Shown here piece by piece: positions 1 to 5,430 of a DNA stretch of 10,933 bases. The notes below the pieces were generated by a model that saw only the letters and a list, made by a program, of their open reading frames with translations, searched no databases and was not told where the DNA came from. A program made the position numbers and the translations under genes. The stretch lies in assembly GCA_043424675.1 (NCBI GenBank), contig JBHWPB010000026.1, positions 1 to 10,933 of the forward strand, in the 5' to 3' direction. Each line of letters begins with the position of its first letter. The stretch's first letter is position 1. The DNA is from JBHWPB01 sp043424675 (GTDB taxonomy: Bacteria > Bacillota > Bacilli > Lactobacillales > Carnobacteriaceae_A).

Positions 1-5
1 GTTGA

Positions 6-437
6 ATCTATTATGGAGCACAGAGTATTGCAGAAAAAGCTCTTGACTTCTATTTAGAAGGTGAGGTTGACGAGGTTTATTTGGTTTATACCCATTTTGA
101 AAATGTCTTGAAAATGCAGCCTCAAGTCAAACGACTCTTGCCTCTTCAAACAGATCTATCCTTTGATTATTATGATGGAGTGGAATATGAACCATCGATG
201 GATGTTTTTATTGAACACACTATCCCGTTTTATTTACATATGAGTCTCTTTTACGCTTTTACTGAAGCAAATGCCAGCGAGCAAGGCGCTCGCTCCGTAG
301 CGATGGATGCGGCGAGTGAAAACGCCGACGAATTACTAGAAGAACTCAACCATGAATATAATCGTCAGAGACAAGAAACTATTACAGAAGAGTTAAATGA
401 AATCGTATCAAGTGCACAAGCAATGGATAATAATTAA
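6..437 (+). CDS. atpG: F1Fo ATP synthase gamma subunit, C-terminal part (5' end outside window)
   Basis: This is the end of the central rotor-stalk subunit of the ATP synthase. The frame reads through a GAQSIAEKAL segment and a VDEVYLVYTHF segment. It then shows the family's conserved C-terminal helix: an ASEQGARSVAMDAASENA block followed by YNRQRQETITEELNEIVSSA, close to the AS.QAAR..AM..AT.N and YN.ARQ..IT.EL.EIV pattern of known gamma subunits. The TAA stop (435-437) overlaps the ribosome binding site of atpD, as expected in an atp operon. An oddity: the frame cannot be extended to the window edge, because bases 3-5 are TGA in this frame. The residues expected just upstream fit the other frame (GTT GAA TCT), so one base seems to be missing at about 7-12. 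Identity is secure; whether the gene is intact is not. Confidence 0.9.
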   Translation: MYYGAQSIAEKALDFYLEGEVDEVYLVYTHFENVLKMQPQVKRLLPLQTDLSFDYYDGVEYEPSMDVFIEHTIPFYLHMSLFYAFTEANASEQGARSVAMDAASENADELLEELNHEYNRQRQETITEELNEIVSSAQAMDNN

Positions 438-449
438 AGGAGGTATAAC

Positions 450-1850
450 TTGACGGATAAAAATATAGGAAAGATTGTTCAAATTGTTGGTTCCGTGGTC
501 GATATTGAATTCGAAGATGAGATGCCACGTTTATACAACGCTTTAGAAGTACAGCGTGAGGAAGAAGATGCAATTGTGCTGGAAGTCATGCAGCATTTAG
601 GTGATAATCGCGTTCGCTCCATTTCGATGGACTCCACAGATGGTCTGCAGAGAGGAAATAAGGTGGTCGATACGGGTGCACCTATTACTGTTCCAGTAGG
701 GGATGAAGTCTTAGGACGCATGATAAACGTCTTAGGAGAACCTATCGATAATAAGCCTGCAATTAAATCAGAAAAGAAAATGCCTATCTATCGTGATGCT
801 CCGGACTTTACAGAAATACAACCAGAGCCTGAGTTATTGGAAACAGGGATTAAAGCGATCGATTTGCTCACACCTTTCTCTAAAGGAGGAAAGATAGGAC
901 TTTTCGGAGGAGCTGGCGTCGGTAAAACTGTTTTAATCATGGAGTTGATCAACAGTATTGCCCAAGAACACGGCGGCCGCTCTATTTTCGTAGGAGTGGG
1001 GGAGAGAAGTCGTGAAGGGAATGACCTCTACCATGAAATGACAGAGTCAGGCGTTATTGACAATACATCTTTAGTATTTGGTCAAATGAACGAGCCGCCG
1101 GGTGTGAGAATGCGCGTTGCTCATACAGGTTTGACGCTGGCTGAGCATTTCCGAGATGAAGAATATCAAGACGTTTTGCTGTTTATTGATAATATTTATC
1201 GTTTCGTTCAAGCAGGATCAGAGGTTTCCGCCCTACTCGGTCGTACGCCTAGTGCCGTAGGTTATCAGCCGACATTAGCAACAGAAATTGGACAATTGGA
1301 GGAAAGAATTACTTCAACCAATAGAGGGTCGATTACTTCTGTCCAAGCTATTTATGTACCGGCAGACGACTTTACAGATCCCGCGACAGCAACGACATTT
1401 GCTCACTTAGACGCAGTGACTATTTTGTCACGTTCAGTCGTGGAACTCGGAATTTATCCTGCGATTGACCCGCTGCAATCTTCTTCTCGAATTTTAGAAC
1501 CAGAAGTCGTCGGACAGGAGCACTATGATGTCGCTCAAGCTGTCCAGAATATCCTGCAGCGTTACCAAGATTTACAAGATATTGTCGCTATTTTAGGGAT
1601 GGATGAACTTTCTGAAGAGGACCGCAAAACAGTAAACAGAGCGCGTCGCGTTCAACGTTTCTTATCGCAGCCTTTTACTGTAGCAGAACAATTTACGAAC
1701 TTGCCAGGAGAAGAAGTGCCTGTTGAAGAAACGGTCCGCGGATTTAGAGAGATTCTTGAAGGACACCACGACCATATTCCGGAGAATCATTTCATGAATG
1801 CGGGATCTATCGATGATGTCGTCGAACGTTATGAAAACAGTCAGAGGTGA
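450..1850 (+). CDS. atpD: F1Fo ATP synthase beta subunit (catalytic)
   Basis: This is the catalytic subunit of the F1 head, which makes or hydrolyses ATP at the alpha/beta interface on the cytoplasmic side. The 466 residues match the family's usual length. Visible are an N-terminal beta-barrel (about 1-80), the Walker A loop GGAGVGKT (153-160), the catalytic Glu in GERSREG (E185), the Walker B strand LLFIDN (243-248, D247), the adenine-site YPAIDPL segment (336-342) and the DELSEED lever (385-391). The start is TTG at 450, chosen because AAAGGAGG (436-443) lies six bases upstream and no ATG fits better. The sequence departs from the usual consensus in places (IMELINS after the P-loop, DNIYRFVQ, TILSRSV), but no key residue is lost. 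It sits 12 nt after atpG, and its stop abuts the atpC ribosome binding site. Confidence 0.98.
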   Translation: MTDKNIGKIVQIVGSVVDIEFEDEMPRLYNALEVQREEEDAIVLEVMQHLGDNRVRSISMDSTDGLQRGNKVVDTGAPITVPVGDEVLGRMINVLGEPIDNKPAIKSEKKMPIYRDAPDFTEIQPEPELLETGIKAIDLLTPFSKGGKIGLFGGAGVGKTVLIMELINSIAQEHGGRSIFVGVGERSREGNDLYHEMTESGVIDNTSLVFGQMNEPPGVRMRVAHTGLTLAEHFRDEEYQDVLLFIDNIYRFVQAGSEVSALLGRTPSAVGYQPTLATEIGQLEERITSTNRGSITSVQAIYVPADDFTDPATATTFAHLDAVTILSRSVVELGIYPAIDPLQSSSRILEPEVVGQEHYDVAQAVQNILQRYQDLQDIVAILGMDELSEEDRKTVNRARRVQRFLSQPFTVAEQFTNLPGEEVPVEETVRGFREILEGHHDHIPENHFMNAGSIDDVVERYENSQR

Positions 1851-1855
1851 GGGAA

Positions 1856-2296
1856 ATGTCAGAAGAGACTTCTGCAAAAAAGAAAATACAGCTGACGATC
1901 ACGACTCCGCGCGGTGTGAAGTTTGAAGAAACAGCCGATATGGTTGTGATGCGGGCTGTCGATGGTCAAAGGGGAGTTCTTCCCGGCCATGCACGGATGT
2001 CCACCGTTCTAGGTGATGGCATATTACGCATCCACAATGAGGAGGAATTAAAGGAGCTCGCTGTTTTTGGCGGCCTTGTTGAAATCGATAATGATAGGAT
2101 AGATATCTATACGACTATCGCTCAGCTGCCTGAAGAAATCGATGTAGAGCGTGCAGAAGAAGACCGCGCGCGTGCTATAAAAGCTCTTGAAGAACGACCG
2201 AAAGATCTGGAAATTGAACGCGCTCAGCTCGCTATGCGCCGCTCATTAGTACGGATCGAAATCGGGAAAAAAGAAGATTCTGATCAAGCAGATTAA
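1856..2296 (+). CDS. atpC: F1Fo ATP synthase epsilon subunit
   Basis: This subunit sits on the gamma foot of the F1 stalk and regulates ATP hydrolysis. The 146-residue product has the N-terminal beta-sandwich (about 10-92), with the family motif GQRGVLPGHA (37-46) and a GGLVEI strand, then a two-helix C-terminal region rich in Glu and Arg (about 96-136). The last few residues are polar and acidic (KKEDSDQAD), slightly longer than typical. The start is ATG 1856: AGAGGTGA (1843-1850) is an excellent ribosome binding site five bases upstream. An in-frame GTG at 1847 lies inside that site and is unlikely. The gene follows atpD by five bases and is the last of the operon. Confidence 0.97.
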   Translation: MSEETSAKKKIQLTITTPRGVKFEETADMVVMRAVDGQRGVLPGHARMSTVLGDGILRIHNEEELKELAVFGGLVEIDNDRIDIYTTIAQLPEEIDVERAEEDRARAIKALEERPKDLEIERAQLAMRRSLVRIEIGKKEDSDQAD

Positions 2297-2309
2297 TCAA
2301 GGACATAAA

Positions 2310-2352
2310 AATAACGCTTTTCATCTTTCTGATGAAAAGCGTTATTCGTTTA
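2310..2352 (+). terminator. Terminator of the atp operon, probably bidirectional
   Basis: A perfect 16-bp stem (2310-2325 with 2331-2346, starting AATAACGC) encloses a five-base TTTCT loop. It lies 13 bases after atpC. The T-tract on the + strand is poor (CGTTTATAT). On the - strand the stem is followed by TTTTATG, so it can also end the convergent DUF421 transcript. Confidence 0.88.
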
Positions 2353-2367
2353 TATAGGATAAGTAAG

Positions 2368-2781
2368 TTATCCATCTATTAAAATTTTTCTTGGCGTCAC
2401 TTCATCATAAGCGACCGCATAAAGCCCAGTTTCCTGTGACCATTCTGCATAAAGGATATCCTCATGATCAGTATAGCCTAATTCTTTAAGCTCATCCTTC
2501 AACCAATTGGTCGTCAAATCATGGCTCTCTAATACCCGATGTTCTATCGCACCGTCATCGATCACCATGATAGCAAAATCTTTGTCATCTTCATCAAATT
2601 TAACAACATTAAATTGACCGCCTGTTTCTAGAAACGCATGCTTTGTATTCCTTAAGGAATAAGCATCAGATGAGCGTAGGAGTGCCCGCAACTGTTCAAA
2701 TTCAACTGGTTTGAGGTCTGAAGTTTGATTATCAAAAGTGAGATGTCCATCATAAACGAGGACATCAGGTTCTCCTTTCAT
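2368..2781 (-). CDS. DUF421 (YetF-like) protein, C-terminal cytosolic domain as a separate ORF
   Basis: The 137 residues look like the soluble YetF C-terminal domain of DUF421 membrane proteins. It opens with GEPDVLVYDGHL (the family's GKP.VLI.NGK. strand), followed by a helix, the HAFLETGGQFNVV strand (family: .AILE.SGKLSV) and a second repeat of the fold ending WLKDELKELGYTDHEDILYAEW. The first ATG of this ORF has no ribosome binding site in front of it. It lies in the same frame as the membrane-domain ORF just upstream, separated by one TAA and four codons. Read together the two would give about 232 residues, the normal length of the family. This is therefore most likely the second half of one gene broken by a nonsense codon. 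Alternatives are genuine gene fission with translation re-initiated across 12 nt, or a sequencing error. The molecular function of DUF421 proteins is not established. Confidence 0.75.
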   Translation of the reverse strand: MKGEPDVLVYDGHLTFDNQTSDLKPVEFEQLRALLRSSDAYSLRNTKHAFLETGGQFNVVKFDEDDKDFAIMVIDDGAIEHRVLESHDLTTNWLKDELKELGYTDHEDILYAEWSQETGLYAVAYDEVTPRKILIDG

Positions 2782-2793
2782 CGTTTTATTTAA

Positions 2794-3066
2794 TTATTCG
2801 TTATTATTCGCTATTTTTTCGACCAACCATATTAAAAAGGCCCATAATGTGAGCGCTAGAACAAGGTGCAAAACAGAGACTTGATCATCATAGATAGATT
2901 CTTCGATAATCCCTCCTAAAACCAGAGTGTATACCAGGTCATAAGGGGATATCTGAGTCAGGTTTTTCTTGCCCGTAATTCGAATGACGATGATCAATCC
3001 GATTAACCCAGTAATGAGTTTAGTGACGACAGATAGTGCAATTTGCAAGGTAGATCTTCCTTTCAT
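2794..3066 (-). CDS. DUF421 (YetF-like) protein, N-terminal membrane domain, ends at an in-frame TAA
   Basis: The 90-residue ORF shows the three-helix DUF421 membrane domain: helix 1 at about 8-30 ending in the RITGKK motif, then the ISPYDLVYTLVLGGIIEE signature leading into helix 2 (about 40-56), and helix 3 at about 63-85. It stops at TAA (2796-2794), where relatives continue straight into the YetF domain. The ATG at 3066 is directly preceded by a stop and has no good ribosome binding site. AAAGGAAG inside the ORF sits seven bases before an in-frame TTG at 3048, which would start at LQIALSVV and is the better supported start. The gene is convergent with the atp operon and shares its terminator. 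Domain assignment is confident; whether a functional protein is made is not. Confidence 0.75.
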   Translation of the reverse strand: MKGRSTLQIALSVVTKLITGLIGLIIVIRITGKKNLTQISPYDLVYTLVLGGIIEESIYDDQVSVLHLVLALTLWAFLIWLVEKIANNNE

Positions 3067-3105
3067 TTATATTATTCAGTTATATCTCTCTTCAATTTAC
3101 ACTCT

Positions 3106-3134
3106 TTAATATATCTCTTCTGCGATTAAAGCAA
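3106..3134 (-). promoter_or_regulatory. Candidate promoter for the DUF421 gene
   Basis: On the - strand TTGCTT (3134-3129) and TATTAA (3111-3106) are separated by 17 bases, about 40-60 bases before the likely start codons. The match to sigma-A consensus is moderate, so this is tentative. Confidence 0.35.
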
Positions 3135-3222
3135 CAGTCATACGGCCTCAGCACTAAGAAGATTCTAATAATCAAAAAAACGGATAGTTAATGAGTGTCT
3201 TTTAATTTTCGATTCGTATCGC

Positions 3223-3250
3223 TTGTGTCAAATTAAATCTGTTATAGAAT
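3223..3250 (+). promoter_or_regulatory. Candidate sigma-A promoter for the GlsB-like gene
   Basis: TTGTGT (3223-3228) and TAGAAT (3245-3250) are separated by 16 bases and lie 37 bases upstream of the start codon. No sigma-B-type GTTT/GGGTA pair was seen, although the protein family is often stress-linked. Confidence 0.5.
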
Positions 3251-3286
3251 AAAGTTGTACAAGAAACACAAAAGGAGGATGACAAA

Positions 3287-3535
3287 ATGATAGCTTTTGT
3301 TTTATCGCTAGTTGTAGGTGGGCTGATAGGCTGGGCCGGACAAGCGATTATGAACGTTGATGTACCAGGCGGTATTATTGGTAATATAATTGTTGGATTC
3401 ATTGGTTCTTGGGTAGGAAGTCTTCTACTAGGAGATTTCCTAAGCTTCGGGATTTATATTCAAGGGTTTGCCGTGATACCTGCAATTATTGGAGCAATAG
3501 TGGTAGTCTGGCTCTTTGGAGTAATTTTCGGGTAA
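3287..3535 (+). CDS. GlsB/YeaQ/YmgE-family small membrane protein
   Basis: This 82-residue, almost wholly hydrophobic and glycine-rich protein has three predicted membrane segments (about 1-20, 28-47 and 55-80). Its repeated G..GW.G / GGIIGN.IVGFIGSW.G pattern is characteristic of the family once called transglycosylase-associated proteins. Length and motif spacing match the family. In Gram-positive relatives such genes are often stress-induced and linked to Asp23/Gls24 envelope proteins, but no such neighbour is present here. The start is ATG with AAAGGAGG (3271-3278) eight bases upstream. The gene is monocistronic, with its own promoter and a strong terminator. The family name is confident; the biochemical role is unknown. 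Confidence 0.88.
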   Translation: MIAFVLSLVVGGLIGWAGQAIMNVDVPGGIIGNIIVGFIGSWVGSLLLGDFLSFGIYIQGFAVIPAIIGAIVVVWLFGVIFG

Positions 3536-3578
3536 AGAGAATCCATGAAAAAAGTTAGAAAAGATCTAAATTATATAT

Positions 3579-3630
3579 AAAAAGAGAAAGCACTATTCTC
3601 AATTTTTGAGTCTAGTGTTTTCTCTTTTTT
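3579..3630 (+). terminator. Bidirectional terminator between the GlsB-like gene and the uracil permease gene
   Basis: A 17-bp stem (3579-3595 with 3613-3629, one G-T pair) surrounds a smaller stem CTCAA/TTGAG (3598-3602 with 3606-3610). The arms are A-rich and T-rich, giving a T-run on both strands. It can stop the GlsB-like transcript and also the converging permease transcript. Confidence 0.88.
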
Positions 3631-3727
3631 GATACTCTTAATTTTTATATGTCTTTTCTCTCCATACCTCCCATTGTTATTCGAAAGTCCCCCAGCATCT
3701 TTCAAGCCTGATGACTGGTCGGTTTAG

Positions 3728-3788
3728 CACTCAGTTCGAAGAAAACCAGCCAATATTTGAGAGATAGGAGTTGGGTATTAACTGAGTG
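3728..3788. repeat. 9-bp perfect inverted repeat in the 3' region of the permease gene
   Basis: CACTCAGTT (3728-3736) and AACTGAGTG (3780-3788) are exact inverted copies 43 bases apart, just beyond the permease stop codon. No T-run follows, so it is not an ordinary terminator. The surrounding stretch 3631-3798 contains no credible gene. It may form a 3' UTR stem or be chance. Confidence 0.4.
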
Positions 3789-3798
3789 TATGCCTTCT

Positions 3799-5088
3799 CT
3801 AAGCTGTTTTTTCGGGCAGAAGGAGATTCAATAGGACGCCGAAGAGCGCGCTCAGTGCTGTTCCTGATAAGACAAGGGAGCCGCCTAAATCGAGTGCGGC
3901 GCCTCCCAGGCCTAGGACCAGCATGGCACTCGCGATAACCATGTTTCTCATCTGATTGAAATCTACTTGATTGTTAATCAGTACTTTTAATCCATTACTC
4001 GCGATAATTCCATAGAGTAAAATGGACATTCCGCCAATAACAGCATCGGGAATAGTCGAGATAAAGGCAGTGAATTTCCCCAGATGAGAGATGACGATAG
4101 CGATGATGGCAGCATTTTTAATGACTGATACACTCGCCACTCTGGTCATTCCGATAACCCCTGTGTTCTCCCCATAAGTAGTATTAGCTGGTCCTCCAAG
4201 GAATCCTGAAACTAAAGAAGCTGCTCCGTCTCCAATGAGGGTGCGACTCAACCCAGGATCTTTCAAAAAGTTTCGCCCTGTGATTTCGCCTAAGACGGTG
4301 TGATCTCCGATATGCTCTGCTATAGTGACTAAAGCAATAGGCAGGATTGCCATCGCTTCAGGTCCGAAATAAAACTCATAAGTCCCTATTCCTTGAAAGC
4401 TGTGTTGGAAAGGAAGGCTGAAATCTGGGAGAGAGAACCAGGAGGCTTCAACGACCGGCGTCAGGTCAACTATTCCTAGAAGGAGGGATAACATATAACC
4501 TGCAAGGATCGCAATGAGAAAAGGAATCACAGTGAGAAAACCTCGACCAAAAATATGGACAGAAACAGCAACTGTAAAAGTGAAGAGAGCAACCAGGACG
4601 ACTCTCCAATCTCCGTCTGACACCAACCCGGCATTGGTGATGGCAGAGTTAGCTAAACCTAAACCGATGACGATAATCATAGGGCCGATAACGATCGGAG
4701 GAAGGAGTTTGTCAATCCAAGCTGTTCCAATTTTTGAAACCAAAAGTGCGATTAAAACATATAAAAGTCCTATCATCATAATCCCTGTCTGGGCAGCACT
4801 GATATCTCCATCCATCTGCTGGATAGCAGTCGCCATCGCGGTAACATAAGCGAAGGAAGACCCCAGATAAACAGGAACTTTTGATTGAGTAGCGAAGATA
4901 TAAATGAGTGTTCCGATCCCGCTGGCAAGCAGCGCGGTCGAAACAGACATCCCTAAAAGTATGGGAACTAAAATTGTGGCCCCAAACATTGCAAAAACAT
5001 GTTGCAGACTGAGTAAGAACCCATAGCGTGGTTCAGGTTTTTCCTCAATATCAAACAATAATAAAGGCTTCTTTGCTTCTTTGTTCAT
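3799..5088 (-). CDS. uraA: Uracil permease (NCS2 / nucleobase:cation symporter family)
   Basis: This is an integral membrane importer that takes up uracil with protons for pyrimidine salvage. The 429 residues form many hydrophobic segments, consistent with the 14-helix NCS2 fold. Signature elements match UraA/PyrP: LQHVFAMFGATILVP near the N-terminus (H30), GSSFAYV (76-82), the AEHIGDH motif with the substrate-binding Glu (E258) and nearby H263, and GGPANTTYGENTG with the second key Glu (E307). NTTYGENTGV is typical of uracil rather than xanthine or urate carriers. The start is ATG with AAAAGGAG (5105-5098) nine bases upstream. It is a single gene with a leader of about 95 nt and no pyr neighbours. 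The symbol pyrP would serve equally well. Confidence 0.93.
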   Translation of the reverse strand: MNKEAKKPLLLFDIEEKPEPRYGFLLSLQHVFAMFGATILVPILLGMSVSTALLASGIGTLIYIFATQSKVPVYLGSSFAYVTAMATAIQQMDGDISAAQTGIMMIGLLYVLIALLVSKIGTAWIDKLLPPIVIGPMIIVIGLGLANSAITNAGLVSDGDWRVVLVALFTFTVAVSVHIFGRGFLTVIPFLIAILAGYMLSLLLGIVDLTPVVEASWFSLPDFSLPFQHSFQGIGTYEFYFGPEAMAILPIALVTIAEHIGDHTVLGEITGRNFLKDPGLSRTLIGDGAASLVSGFLGGPANTTYGENTGVIGMTRVASVSVIKNAAIIAIVISHLGKFTAFISTIPDAVIGGMSILLYGIIASNGLKVLINNQVDFNQMRNMVIASAMLVLGLGGAALDLGGSLVLSGTALSALFGVLLNLLLPEKTA

Positions 5089-5095
5089 TTATATC

Positions 5096-5182
5096 GTCTC
5101 CTTTTAGTTGTTGTTGAGACTTATATCGTTTGATCATCCCGGGTCGATCTTTTTTTGCTCAAACTTCCAATACTCTACTGGA
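5096..5182 (-). promoter_or_regulatory. Structured leader of the uracil permease mRNA
   Basis: Several inverted repeats lie in the leader. A near-palindrome around CCCGGG (5132-5149) is flanked by GTTTGA/TCAAAC (5128-5133 and 5159-5164), which could form competing stems. GTCTC (5120-5116) can pair with GAGAC (5100-5096), covering part of the ribosome binding site. This hints at RNA-level control, as is known for pyrimidine uptake genes, but I could not match it to the PyrR-binding consensus or a known riboswitch. Confidence 0.35.
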
Positions 5183-5188
5183 TTTCAA

Positions 5189-5217
5189 TTAATAAATCAA
5201 GGACAATATTCTGTAAA
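5189..5217 (-). promoter_or_regulatory. Candidate promoter for the uracil permease gene
   Basis: On the - strand TTTACA (5217-5212) and TATTAA (5194-5189) are separated by exactly 17 bases, placing the transcript start near 5182 and giving a leader of about 95 nt. The rest of the 5106-5333 intergenic stretch is AT-rich. Its one long open frame shows no coding character. Confidence 0.45.
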
Positions 5218-5333
5218 AATAAAATACTCAGTAAAAACATTGTCATATAAGCTTCTATATCGCAAACATTTGTTAGTTTATTATTTCCGATTAAAGAAAG
5301 ACAAGAGATTGAAAACCTTAAACTTGTTATTCC

Positions 5334-5360
5334 TTGTAACATACTCTCACAATGTTATAA
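5334..5360. promoter_or_regulatory. Possible operator: inverted repeat covering the -35 and -10 boxes
   Basis: TTGTAACAT (5334-5342) and ATGTTATAA (5352-5360) are inverted copies with one mismatch. They are separated by nine bases, so the half-sites face the same side of the helix at about 18-bp spacing. The position would let a bound dimeric protein block polymerase. The TTGT...TCACAA content is faintly Rex-like but does not match that 18-bp consensus, so the regulator is unknown. Confidence 0.45.
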
Positions 5361-5361
5361 T
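5334..5361 (+). promoter_or_regulatory. Promoter of the FMN/FAD enoate reductase gene, extended -10 type
   Basis: TTGTAA (5334-5339) lies 16 bases before a perfect TATAAT (5356-5361), which is preceded by TGT (5353-5355), giving an extended -10 element. The start codon is 70 bases downstream of the -10 box. This is the only strong promoter in the divergent spacer for this gene. Confidence 0.75.
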
Positions 5362-5430
5362 TATTTCTGGAATATACTGAAATAAAAGAATAGGGAAAAA
5401 TAAGAGTGATTTGAAAGGAAGTATGTAAAA

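Noticed and set aside
1847..1855. GTG start for atpC giving three more residues
   Set aside because: The GTG lies within the AGAGGTGA ribosome binding site; ATG 1856 has correct spacing.
4514..4849. 111-aa open frame on the + strand
   Set aside because: It is an antisense shadow of the uracil permease, whose motifs are clear.
5163..5182. PyrR-binding loop in the permease leader (ATCCAGTAGAG on the - strand)
   Set aside because: It resembles the UCCAGAGAGG core only in part, with an extra base and no proper flanking stem.
5334..5352. Rex repressor site (TTGT...TCACAA)
   Set aside because: The half-sites are one base too far apart and the left half lacks GTGA; a generic dyad is the safer description.
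5108..5380. 90-aa open frame on the + strand between the permease and reductase genes
   Set aside because: It is AT-driven composition without motifs, has no ribosome binding site, and overlaps the permease leader and the reductase promoter.
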